From Streptomyces sp. CNH099 (GTDB lineage Bacteria > Actinomycetota > Actinomycetes > Streptomycetales > Streptomycetaceae), in the NCBI GenBank assembly GCA_000514715.1, contig AZWL01000012.1:167591-231590 (forward strand): 64,000 nucleotides of DNA, given 5' to 3'. The notes under the pieces are model-generated. The model did no database searches, was not told where the DNA came from, and saw only the letters and a program-made list of their open reading frames with translations. The translations under genes and the position numbers were made by a program. This document shows positions 1 through 7,639 of the stretch, piece by piece (positions within the stretch are counted from its first letter, which is position 1; every line of letters starts with the position of its first letter).

Positions 1-116
1 TCCGGGTCGCCGGCCGCGACGGGCCGGCCGCAGGCCGCCAGCGCGGCGACCGCCGACGCGGACGCGAGCGAGGCGCCGGCGCGCAGGACGGCCCTTCTGG
101 GCACGGGGTGGCTCAT
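1..116 (-). CDS. Partial sugar ABC transporter substrate-binding lipoprotein (N-terminus only)
   Basis: Only the first 38 codons are inside the window; the rest lies to the left. The ATG at 114-116 overlaps the TGA of the upstream permease gene (ATGA), so translation is probably coupled. The visible N-terminus has twin arginines (PRRAV), a hydrophobic stretch and a lipobox LAAC, typical of a Tat- or Sec-exported lipoprotein. Its place directly after a MalF/MalG-type permease makes a solute-binding protein the obvious reading, but no ligand-binding residues are visible. The function is inferred from context and the signal sequence alone. Confidence 0.7.
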   Translation of the reverse strand, partial: MSHPVPRRAVLRAGASLASASAVAALAACGRPVAAGDP

Positions 117-2053
117 TTCGTGCTGCCCTTCGTCAGACCGCTCACCAGGTACCGCTCGATGAGCGCGAACAGGATCACCGCGGGCACGATGGCCATCAGG
201 GAGGCGGCGAAGAGGTACTGGTAGTTCGTCTCGTACAGGCCCACGAACTGCTGCACGCCGACGGTGAGCGGCACCCGGTTCTCGGTCGGCTCGTTGAAGA
301 CGGTCAGCGAGACGACGAACTCGTTCCAGACCTGGATGAACGTGAAGATGGTGACGGTGATGAGCGCGGGCGCCGCGAGCGGCAGCGCCATCCGCACCAT
401 GATCCGGAAGCGGCCGAGCCCGTCGAGCATCGCCGCCTCGTCTATCTCCGGGGGTATGGAGGCGAACTGGGTGTGCAGGATCCAGATCGCGAAGGCGACG
501 TTGAAGGCGCAGTTGACCGCGATGATGAACCAGTAGCTGTGGATGCCGCCGGTGAACACCGCCTCCCGGTACAGGCCGATGAGCAGCGCCACCGCGGGGA
601 ACATCTGGGAGACCAGCACCAGCCCGAGGAACGCCCCCCGGCCGCGGAAGTCCCGGCGCGCCAGGATGAAGGCGGCGGGCGCGGCGACCAGCAGCACGAC
701 GGCGGTGGAGACCAGCGCGACGACCAGGCTGACCCGGAAGTAGCTCGCCAGCGGGATCTTGTCCCACACGTCGGCGTAGTTGGACCAGGCCCACTCGTCG
801 GGCAGGTAGTCGGCGGGCACCTGGAACAGCTCGGCGTCGGTCTTCAGCGAGCCGAGGAACATCGCGGCGTACGGCGCGAGGAAGAACAGCGCGACGCACA
901 GCCCGGCGAGCGGCAGCCCGATGTGCCGCACCCGCCGCCACCCGGCGGCCAGCGGGCCGGTCACGGGGCGTACGGCGCGGGCGAGGGCGGCCGAGGCGTG
1001 CCGGGTGCGGCGGCCGAGGGCCTCGGCGGCCCGGGCGCCGGGGCGCTCGGTGCCGTACGCCACGGGCCCACGGCCCCGCAGCAGCCGGATGAGCACGGCG
1101 ATGAGGAGGCTGATCGCGATCACGTTGAGCACGCCGAGGGCGGCGGCCTCGCCGGTGTCGAGCCGGCCGGTGAAGGCGATCTTGTACATGAACGTGACGG
1201 AGGTGTCGGCGTGGTTGCCGGCCGTCTTGCCCATGATCACCCAGATCAGGGCGAAGGCGTTGAAGACGTGCAGCATGTTGAGCACGAGCGCGACCGTCAG
1301 CGAGGGCCGCAGCATCGGCAGCGTGACCCGGCGCCAGGTGGTCCACGGCCCGGCGCCGTCGATCCTCGCCGCCTCCGTCAGCTCGCCGGGGATGGTCTGC
1401 AGCCCGGAGAGCAGGACGTACGCCGTGAAGGGGACCGAGGTGATCACCCCGACCGCCATGAGCGAGTAGAACGCGACGTCCGGGTCCTTGTACCAGTCCA
1501 CCGGGGAGTCGAGGATCCGCAGGTCCATCAGCAGCCGGTTCAGCAGGCCGTTGCCGCCCTCGTAGATGAAGCGCCAGACGGTCGCGGTCATCACCAGGGA
1601 CGTCGCCCAGGGCACGATCAGGGCGAGCCGGACGAAGCGGCGGCCGAAGAAGTCCTTGGCGAGGAACTGCGCGAGGGCCAGGGACGCGAGGACCGTGAGG
1701 CCGACGACGACCACGACCCACAGCAGGGTGTTGCCGACGACGCCGGGCAGCTCGTCCTCGGCGAAGAGGCTGCGGTAGTTCTCCAGGCCGGCGAAGCCGT
1801 CGGTCAGGCCGATGCGGTTGATCTCGACGAAGGACATCCCGACCATGTAGACCGCCGGGAAGACGATCACGGCCGCGATGAGCAGCGTGCCGGGCGCCAG
1901 CCAGCGGACCGGCACGGTCCGCCGCCACAGGGCGCGGAGCGGGCCGGCGGGCGGCGGCGCGGTGCCGGTCCGCGGGGCCGGGGACGTCGGCGGGGCGCCG
2001 CTCTCGTTCCGTGCGGGATCGGCGGTCGCCGCGGTGCGGGGCGTCGTCGTCAA
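113..2053 (-). CDS. Single-chain fused sugar ABC transporter permease (MalF-like + MalG-like halves)
   Basis: The 646-residue protein is about twice the usual permease length (280-330). The first half (about residues 50-325) has a MalF-type membrane domain with an EAA loop at 227-250 (EAARIDGAG). An arginine-rich linker follows at about 326-376. The second half (380-646) is MalG-like with its own EAA loop at 539-562 (EAAMLDGLG). Both EAA loops should contact the ATPase, so one chain could supply the whole transmembrane heterodimer. The start ATG overlaps the stop of the ROK regulator gene by 4 bp, and the stop overlaps the following lipoprotein start, giving a tightly coupled regulator-permease-binding protein operon. 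No ATPase gene is visible; in Streptomyces such systems usually share MsiK (family knowledge). The substrate is not determinable. The neighbouring hexosaminidase suggests an amino-sugar oligosaccharide (inference). Confidence 0.9.
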   Translation of the reverse strand: MTTTPRTAATADPARNESGAPPTSPAPRTGTAPPPAGPLRALWRRTVPVRWLAPGTLLIAAVIVFPAVYMVGMSFVEINRIGLTDGFAGLENYRSLFAEDELPGVVGNTLLWVVVVVGLTVLASLALAQFLAKDFFGRRFVRLALIVPWATSLVMTATVWRFIYEGGNGLLNRLLMDLRILDSPVDWYKDPDVAFYSLMAVGVITSVPFTAYVLLSGLQTIPGELTEAARIDGAGPWTTWRRVTLPMLRPSLTVALVLNMLHVFNAFALIWVIMGKTAGNHADTSVTFMYKIAFTGRLDTGEAAALGVLNVIAISLLIAVLIRLLRGRGPVAYGTERPGARAAEALGRRTRHASAALARAVRPVTGPLAAGWRRVRHIGLPLAGLCVALFFLAPYAAMFLGSLKTDAELFQVPADYLPDEWAWSNYADVWDKIPLASYFRVSLVVALVSTAVVLLVAAPAAFILARRDFRGRGAFLGLVLVSQMFPAVALLIGLYREAVFTGGIHSYWFIIAVNCAFNVAFAIWILHTQFASIPPEIDEAAMLDGLGRFRIMVRMALPLAAPALITVTIFTFIQVWNEFVVSLTVFNEPTENRVPLTVGVQQFVGLYETNYQYLFAASLMAIVPAVILFALIERYLVSGLTKGSTK

Positions 2054-3369
2054 CGGGCACCTCCTGCTGCTCGGTCAGGTTCCGGGGTGCCCTGTCCGCC
2101 CGGATCGCGCCGGTCGGCCCGCACGCCCGGGCGGCGCGGATCGCCCGGGTGGCCGTGGTGGTCGGCGGTCCGCCCGCCGCTGTCGCCGCTGCCGGTGAAG
2201 CGGGCGCGGTCGTGCAGCGGGACGATCTGCCCGGCGGCGCCGCCGAACAGCTCCCGGTCCAGATACGCCACGGCCCGGCCGATCGCGCCGGCGGCGACGC
2301 AGTCCTCGCCGAGGGCGGAGGCGCGCAGCTCCGGCACCCGCAGGCACACGTCCTCAAGCCGCCGCCGCAGCCGCGGCAGCAGCACGTCGGCGGCGCGGGA
2401 GAAGCCGCCGCCGAGGACGACGAGTTCGGGGTCGAGGGTCATGACCATCGCCGAGGTGCCGAGCGCCAGGTCGTCGCAGTACCGCTCGACGGCCGCCACG
2501 GCGATCGGGTCGCCGTCGCGGGCGGCGGCGAAGGTGTGCCGGGCGGCGTCGCTCTTGGGCACGTCCGGGGGCACGGCCGGGCAGTCGTGGAGGTACGAGG
2601 CGGCGGTGACCCAGTGCGTCACCGGGTGCATGCCGACCTCGCCGGCGACGCCGCCGAAGCCGCGGTGCACCCGGCCGCCGACGATCAGCGCGGCGCCGGT
2701 GCGCCGGCCGGCGTGCAGGAACACGGCGTCGTCGACGTCCCGGGCCACGCCCCGCTCGCGCTCGGCGAGCGCGGCGAGGCGGGAGTCGTTGTCGATCTGC
2801 ACGGCGCACGGGAAGAGCGCGCCGATGCGGTCGGCGAGGTCCACGCCGGTCCAGTCGGCCACGCCGGCGCAGTACTGCACGGTGCCGGCGCGGTCCACGA
2901 CGCCGGTGGTGCCGGCGCCGACCGCCCACAGGTCCGTACGCCGCAGCCCGGCGGCGTCCAGGCAGTCGGTGACGGCCCGGTCGGCGGCGGCGATGCGCTC
3001 GCCGACGGGGGTGGCGGGGCTGACGGGGCGGTGGCTCTGGGCGTGGACGGTGCCGTCGAGGTCGGCGACCGCGGCGCGCACGCTGTGGACGCCGATGTCG
3101 ATGCCGGCGACGTGGCCGGCGTCGGCCCGGAAGCGGTACCGGCGCGCGGGCCGGCCGACGGTGCCCTGCGCGGGCCCCAGCTCCTCGACCCAGCCCAGCT
3201 CCACGAGCTGGCCGACGACGTCCTTGGTGGACGGCCGGGACAGGCCGGTCCGCTCGGCCACGGCGGTGAGGGTGAGCGGCTCGGCGCCGCGCAGGACGTC
3301 GACGACCGCCAGCGAGTTCAGGTGCCGCAGCCGGGACAGGTCTCCGCCCAGCTCCGCTGCCGATGCCAT
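2050..3369 (-). CDS. ROK-family transcriptional regulator
   Basis: The 439-residue protein has an N-terminal winged helix-turn-helix (about residues 15-75, with LTAVAERTGLSRPSTKDVVG) followed by a ROK sugar-kinase-like fold from about 85 (GIDIGVHSVRAAVADLDG, then VVLGGGFSR near the end). Start chosen at the ATG 3367-3369, preceded by GGAAGGGG. Typical ROK proteins carry a zinc motif CxCGxxGC after a GH dipeptide; here the equivalent stretch reads GMHPVTHW with only an isolated cysteine further on, so the zinc site appears lost. It heads the operon with the fused permease and is divergent from the GH20 gene, so it probably controls both through the repeats at 3412-3453 (inference). Streptomyces CsnR, a ROK repressor beside an amino-sugar oligosaccharide ABC transporter, is a possible analogue, but identity is not claimed. 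Confidence 0.85.
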   Translation of the reverse strand: MASAAELGGDLSRLRHLNSLAVVDVLRGAEPLTLTAVAERTGLSRPSTKDVVGQLVELGWVEELGPAQGTVGRPARRYRFRADAGHVAGIDIGVHSVRAAVADLDGTVHAQSHRPVSPATPVGERIAAADRAVTDCLDAAGLRRTDLWAVGAGTTGVVDRAGTVQYCAGVADWTGVDLADRIGALFPCAVQIDNDSRLAALAERERGVARDVDDAVFLHAGRRTGAALIVGGRVHRGFGGVAGEVGMHPVTHWVTAASYLHDCPAVPPDVPKSDAARHTFAAARDGDPIAVAAVERYCDDLALGTSAMVMTLDPELVVLGGGFSRAADVLLPRLRRRLEDVCLRVPELRASALGEDCVAAGAIGRAVAYLDRELFGGAAGQIVPLHDRARFTGSGDSGGRTADHHGHPGDPRRPGVRADRRDPGGQGTPEPDRAAGGAR

Positions 3370-3411
3370 CGTCACGCCCCTTCCGAGCCCGCCCACCGGC
3401 CGTCGCGACTA

Positions 3412-3453
3412 ACGATGGACTCCTTTACATATTTACGATGGAGCCCTTTATAT
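3412..3453. promoter_or_regulatory. Pair of 19-bp direct repeats, candidate ROK operator
   Basis: Two near-identical 19-mers, 3412-3430 and 3435-3453, start 23 bp apart (about two helical turns). They share ACGATGGA, then CCTTTA and AT, differing at three positions. They lie in the only gap between the divergent ROK regulator and the GH20 gene, in a locally AT-rich patch, so they are placed to control both directions. Being a binding site for the adjacent ROK protein is inference. Confidence 0.55.
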
Positions 3454-3497
3454 GGACTGGAGAAGCTCAGCGTCAACCCGTCGAACGGAGCACGACC

Positions 3498-5141
3498 TTG
3501 ATCATCCCCACGCCGTCCCGCAGCTCCCCCCGCCCCGGTTCGTACGCCCTGGGCCCGGACACCCCGCTGCACGTCGCCGATCCGGCGCTCGCCCCGGTCG
3601 CCCGCGTGCTGCGCGAGCAGCTGCTGCCCGGCACGGGCTGCACGCTGCCGCCGGGGCGGGGCGGGATCGAGCTGGGCCTCGACGCGGAACTCGCCGCGGC
3701 GGCCGGTGCGCGGACCGGCGACGGGACCGGTGCGGGGGCGGAGGCGTACCGCCTGACGGTCGCCCCGGACGGCATCCGCATCGCCGCCGGCGGACCGGCC
3801 GGCGCGTTCTACGGCGTGCAGTCGCTGCGCCAGCTCCTGCCGCCGCACACCCTGCGCCGCACCGCGCTCGACGAGGGCCCGTGGGAGCTGGGCTGCGTCG
3901 AGATCGAGGACCGGCCGCGGTTCGCCTGGCGGGGCGTCCTGCTGGACGTGGCCAGGCACTTCTTCACCAAGCGCGACGTGCTGCGGCTGCTGGACCAGAT
4001 GGCCCTGCACAAGCTGAACGTGCTCCACCTCCACCTCACCGACGACCAGGGCTGGCGGCTGGAGATCCGGCGCTACCCGCGGCTGACGGAGGTCGGCTCC
4101 TGGCGCACGGAGTCGCAGCCCGGCTGGAACGACACGGGCGACGGCCGGCCGCACGGCGGCTACTACACGCAGGACGACGTCCGCGAGATCGTCGCGTACG
4201 CCGCCGCCCGGCACATCCTCGTCGTCCCCGAGGTCGACGTGCCGGGGCACACGCGGGCCGCCCTCGCGGCGTACCCGGAACTCGGCAACACCGGCGAGCA
4301 GCTGCGGGTGGCGACGGGCTGGGGCGTCAAGCCGGACATCCTCAACGTCTCGGACGCGACGCTGGACTTCGTACGCCGCGTCTTCGACGAGGTCGTCGAG
4401 CTGTTCCCCAGCCCGATCATCAGCGTCGGCGGCGACGAGTGCCCGAAGGACCAGTGGAAGGCGAGCCCGGCGGCGCAGGCGCGGATGGCCGAGCTGGGGC
4501 TGCGCAACGAGGACGAGCTGCAGAGCTGGTTCCTCCGGCAGGTCTCGGACCACCTGCGGGCGCACGGGCGGCAGTTGCTGGGCTGGGACGAGATCCTGGA
4601 GGGCGGCCCGCCGCCGGCGGCCACGGTGGTGTCGTGGCGCGACAACCACGGCGCGGTGCGGGCGGCCCGGGAGGGCCACCGGGTGATCACGAGCCCGGCG
4701 CGCCGGGTCTACCTCGACTACCGCGCGTCGGACTCCCCGGACGAGCCGGTGCCGGTGGGCACGGTGCTGCCGGTGGAAGAGGTCCACGCCTTCGAACCGG
4801 TGCCGGCGGAGCTGGCCGGCACGCCGGCGGCGGACCTGGTCATCGGCGCGCAGTGCGGGCTGTGGACGGAGGCGATCGACAACGTCCGGGCGCTGGACTA
4901 CCAGGCGTTCCCGCGGCTGAGCGCGTTCGCCGAGACGGTGTGGTGCGCTGCGGAGCGGGACCCGGCGGACTTCGCGGAGCGGCTGGCGCACCACCTGCGG
5001 CGGCTGGAGGCGCTGGGCGTGGAGTACCGGCGGCCGGAGGGCCCGCGGCCGTGGCAGCGGCGGCCGGGGGTGCGGGGGCGGCCGGTGACGATGGCGGAGT
5101 ACCTGGCGGAGGTGGAGGCGGACACGCGGAACATCAGGTAG
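3498..5141 (+). CDS. Beta-N-acetylhexosaminidase, glycoside hydrolase family 20
   Basis: The 547-residue enzyme removes terminal GlcNAc/GalNAc from chito-oligosaccharides or glycans. An N-terminal GH20b-like domain (about 1-140) precedes the TIM barrel (RGVLLDVARHFF, HLHLTDDQGWR). The catalytic Asp-Glu pair is D313-E314 in VGGDEC, giving the substrate-assisted mechanism of the family. Start chosen at the TTG 3498-3500, with GGAG seven bases upstream. An ATG at 3438 is in frame but lies inside the second operator-like repeat and lacks a ribosome binding site. No signal peptide is seen, so it probably acts in the cytoplasm on imported oligosaccharides, in keeping with the divergent ROK/ABC operon. 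Confidence 0.92.
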   Translation: MIIPTPSRSSPRPGSYALGPDTPLHVADPALAPVARVLREQLLPGTGCTLPPGRGGIELGLDAELAAAAGARTGDGTGAGAEAYRLTVAPDGIRIAAGGPAGAFYGVQSLRQLLPPHTLRRTALDEGPWELGCVEIEDRPRFAWRGVLLDVARHFFTKRDVLRLLDQMALHKLNVLHLHLTDDQGWRLEIRRYPRLTEVGSWRTESQPGWNDTGDGRPHGGYYTQDDVREIVAYAAARHILVVPEVDVPGHTRAALAAYPELGNTGEQLRVATGWGVKPDILNVSDATLDFVRRVFDEVVELFPSPIISVGGDECPKDQWKASPAAQARMAELGLRNEDELQSWFLRQVSDHLRAHGRQLLGWDEILEGGPPPAATVVSWRDNHGAVRAAREGHRVITSPARRVYLDYRASDSPDEPVPVGTVLPVEEVHAFEPVPAELAGTPAADLVIGAQCGLWTEAIDNVRALDYQAFPRLSAFAETVWCAAERDPADFAERLAHHLRRLEALGVEYRRPEGPRPWQRRPGVRGRPVTMAEYLAEVEADTRNIR

Positions 5142-5205
5142 GGCGTACGGGGCCGGGGGCGGACAGGTGCGGGCGGCGGGCTTGTTCTCCGCCGTCCGGC
5201 CGGGC

Positions 5206-6426
5206 ATGGCTGAAGACATGACACGAGTCGACGAGCGGTCCGGGTACGCGCCCACGCCGGGGCACCCCCCGCGCGGCGGCTGGCCCGCGGTGGCGACCGT
5301 GGCGGCCGGCACGTTCACCGTGGTCACGTCCGAGATGCTGCCGGTCGGACTGCTCACGCCCGTCCGCGGTTCGCTGGACGTCAGCGAAGGCACGGCCGGG
5401 CTGACGCTGACCGTCACCGGGCTCGTCGCCGCGCTGTCCGCGCCGCTGGTCACCGCGGCCGTGGGCCGGATCGACCGGCGCACGGTCCTGTGCGGGCTGC
5501 TGGTGCTCCTGACCGCGGCCAACGTGCTTGCCGCCTGGTCACCGGACTTCGCGGTCATGACGGCGGCCCGCGTGCTGGTCGGCGTCGGGCTGGGCGGGGT
5601 CTGGTCGCTGGCCGGCGGGCTCGCGGTGCGGCTGGTCCCGGCCGGGTCGGTCGGGCCGGCGACCTCGCTGATCTTCAGCGGTGTCGCCGTCGCCTCGGTG
5701 GTGGGCGTGCCGTCCGGTGCGTATCTCGGTGAACTGGCCGGCTGGCGCACCGCGTTCCTCGCCGTCGGCGTGCTGGCGCTGCTCGTGGCCGCGGCCATGG
5801 CCGTGCTGCTGCCGCCGCTGCCCGCCGAGCCGGTGGCGCTCGGCGGTGTGCTGCGGCTGTGGGGCAACGCCCGGGTGGCCACCGGGCTCGCGGTGGTGTT
5901 CCTGCTGGTGACGGGCCACTTCGCCGCGTTCACGTACGTGCGGCCGATCCTGGAGGACGTCTCGGGCGTCGGGGCGTCGCTGATCGGCGCCCTCCTGCTG
6001 GCGTACGGGATCGCCGGCATCGCCGGAACCTTCGCGGCCGGCGCCCGAGCGGGCGGGTCACTGCGCGGCACCGTGCTGGCGATCGGCGCCACGCTGGCCG
6101 CCTCCCTGCTGCTCGTGCCGCTGCTGGGGCTGTCGGTGGCGGGGGCGGCGGTCCTGCTGGTCGTCTGGGGCCTGGCCTACGGCGGCGTGTCGGTGAGCAC
6201 CCAGACCTGGCTGGGGCTGGCCGTCCCGCGGGCGCGGGAGGGTGCGACCTCCCTGTTCGTGGCCGTGTTCAACGGGGCCATCGCGCTGGGGGCCTTCGCG
6301 GGCGGCCGGCTGGTGGACGGCTTCGGCACCCGGTCGGTGCTGTGGCTGGGCGGGGCGCTGGCGCTGGCCGCCCTCGCGGCGACCCTGCTCGGCCGCGTCC
6401 CCCCGGCGGCGGCCGGAGCCGCGTAG
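5206..6426 (+). CDS. MFS transporter, DHA1-type efflux permease
   Basis: The 406-residue hydrophobic protein has about 12 membrane segments. An opening segment like TFTVVTSEMLPVGLL, the motif GRIDRRTVL after helix 2, and an ARVLVGVGLGGVW helix 4 are typical of the AraJ/NepI/chloramphenicol-efflux group of the major facilitator superfamily. It probably exports a small metabolite or drug by proton antiport; the substrate cannot be told from sequence. Two ATGs (5206 and 5218) are possible starts and neither has a strong ribosome binding site; the longer is given. It is convergent with the YciI-like gene and lies 64 bp after the hexosaminidase with no obvious functional link. Confidence 0.85.
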   Translation: MAEDMTRVDERSGYAPTPGHPPRGGWPAVATVAAGTFTVVTSEMLPVGLLTPVRGSLDVSEGTAGLTLTVTGLVAALSAPLVTAAVGRIDRRTVLCGLLVLLTAANVLAAWSPDFAVMTAARVLVGVGLGGVWSLAGGLAVRLVPAGSVGPATSLIFSGVAVASVVGVPSGAYLGELAGWRTAFLAVGVLALLVAAAMAVLLPPLPAEPVALGGVLRLWGNARVATGLAVVFLLVTGHFAAFTYVRPILEDVSGVGASLIGALLLAYGIAGIAGTFAAGARAGGSLRGTVLAIGATLAASLLLVPLLGLSVAGAAVLLVVWGLAYGGVSVSTQTWLGLAVPRAREGATSLFVAVFNGAIALGAFAGGRLVDGFGTRSVLWLGGALALAALAATLLGRVPPAAAGAA

Positions 6427-6462
6427 CGCCGCCGCGCCGGGGGGGGGGCGGGGGCGCCGCCG

Positions 6463-6723
6463 TCAGGGAGCGATGACGGGGGTCCACTCCCGTACGCCCA
6501 CGACCCGCACGCCGGGGGTGCGGTAGTAGGGGTCGTCGGCCACGATCGCGTCGAGCCGGTCGCGGGTGGTGTCGAAGACGAGCAGGGCCCCGGAGTCGTC
6601 GGCCCAGGGGCCGGCGGCCCGGAGGATCCCGTCGCGGTGCAGGCGGGCGAGCCGCTCGCGGTGGGCGGGCCGGGCGGCGAGGCGGTCGGGGGCGGCGGTG
6701 AAGTGCAGTTCGAGTACGAGCAT
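6463..6723 (-). CDS. YciI-like (YCII domain) small protein
   Basis: This 86-residue protein matches the YCII fold: an opening beta-strand MLVLELHFTA, a middle AARPAHRERLARLHRDG helix and a C-terminal VRVVGVREWTP strand, with DDPYY in between. YCII proteins are small ferredoxin-like dimers often beside dehydrogenases or regulators; few have a proven reaction. It is divergent from the Crp/Fnr regulator gene across a 24-bp gap, or about 120 bp if the regulator starts later. The 16-bp palindrome at 6759-6774 may therefore regulate it. Confidence 0.75.
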   Translation of the reverse strand: MLVLELHFTAAPDRLAARPAHRERLARLHRDGILRAAGPWADDSGALLVFDTTRDRLDAIVADDPYYRTPGVRVVGVREWTPVIAP

Positions 6724-6747
6724 GGGGGTGACGGTACGGTCGGGGGT

Positions 6748-7509
6748 GTGAGGGGAGATGTATCGCCCGATACACGGGACGCGCGGGCTGCGGCGACAGG
6801 CGCGGAGCCCGGCGCGACGGGCGGTGCCGGCCCTCCGCCGCCCGCCGTGCTCCGCGCCGTCCCGCTGCTGCACGGCCTGACCGCCGAGCGGCTGCACGCC
6901 GTCTGGCACGGCTCCGTCCCCCGGCGCTACGCCGCCGGGGAGGTCCTGCGCGCCGCCGGGGAACCGGCCGGGCGGCTGCTCCTGCTGCTCGACGGCCGGG
7001 TCGCCGCGACCGTCGGCTCCGCGGCCGGGCGGGTGGTACGGGTCGGGGCGTGGCCGGGGCCGTGTGCGCTGGACAAGGTCGCGGTGATCGACGGCCGCGG
7101 CCACACCGCGACGTTCACCGCCCTCACCCCCTGCACCGTGCGCAGCCTGCCCCGGGCCGACTTCCTCGCCCTCGTCGACGACACCGCGGCCGTACGCGCG
7201 CACGTCCTGCGCACCCTCGCCGCCCAGGCCCGCGACCAGCAGACCCGCTTCGCTCGGGCGGCGACCCTCCCCACGGCGGCCCGGCTCGCGGCCTGGCTGC
7301 TGGCCGAGGCCGCCCGCCTCCGCTCCCGCCGCGTGCCCCTCCCCGGCGGCCAGCAGGCGCTGGCCGACCAGCTCGGCGTCACCCGGGTCACCCTCAACCG
7401 CGCGCTGTCCGGCCTGCGCCGCGAGGGCGTGGTGACGTACGCCCGCGGCACGGTGGAGATCGCCGCCCCCGAGCTGCTGGCGCTGCACGCCGCGCCCGGG
7501 GCCCGCTGA
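6748..7509 (+). CDS. Crp/Fnr-family transcriptional regulator
   Basis: The protein of up to 253 residues has a cyclic-nucleotide-binding-like beta-roll (about 30-145, with VLRAAGEPAGRLLLLLDGRV) and a C-terminal Crp-type winged helix (about 195-245; QQALADQLGVTRVTLNRALS is the recognition region). The FNR iron-sulfur cysteines are absent, and the cNMP phosphate-binding cassette is not convincingly conserved, so the effector is unknown. The start is uncertain: GTG 6748 is used here, but GTG 6847 is in frame, closer to the first conserved residues, and would place the palindrome at 6759-6774 in the promoter rather than inside the gene. Confidence 0.8.
   Translation: MRGDVSPDTRDARAAATGAEPGATGGAGPPPPAVLRAVPLLHGLTAERLHAVWHGSVPRRYAAGEVLRAAGEPAGRLLLLLDGRVAATVGSAAGRVVRVGAWPGPCALDKVAVIDGRGHTATFTALTPCTVRSLPRADFLALVDDTAAVRAHVLRTLAAQARDQQTRFARAATLPTAARLAAWLLAEAARLRSRRVPLPGGQQALADQLGVTRVTLNRALSGLRREGVVTYARGTVEIAAPELLALHAAPGAR
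6759..6774. promoter_or_regulatory. 16-bp palindrome TGTATCG-CC-CGATACA
   Basis: A perfect inverted repeat with 7-bp arms around a 2-bp centre sits between the divergent YciI-like and Crp/Fnr genes. Arms of this kind are typical dimeric repressor operators. It differs from the TGTGA-N6-TCACA Crp consensus but keeps the TGT...ACA ends. Confidence 0.5.
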
Positions 7510-7639
7510 CCGCACGCGACCGGCCCCGATCGGGTCGCGTAGCCGCGTCATCTCCCCCGCCGTGCCCTATCCTCGAAAAGTCAGAATATAAGCCTCAGAA
7601 GCAGACAAACTTCACAAGCAAGCTAAGGACGCCATCGCC
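7510..7639 (+). promoter_or_regulatory. Probable promoter region of the phosphatase gene
   Basis: This 130-bp spacer turns AT-rich from about 7570, unlike its surroundings, and contains a TATAAG hexamer at 7587-7592 about 48 bp before the ATG, but no convincing -35 box. The AAGGA at 7625-7629 is the likely ribosome binding site. Confidence 0.35.

Noticed and set aside
473..3412. A 979-codon plus-strand frame across the permease and ROK genes
   Set aside because: Arg/Gly/Asp-rich shadow frame; the minus strand has two recognisable proteins with motifs and coupled starts.
6439..6448. Run of ten G as a possible phase-variable tract
   Set aside because: It lies between the stops of two convergent genes, so length changes would alter no reading frame or promoter.
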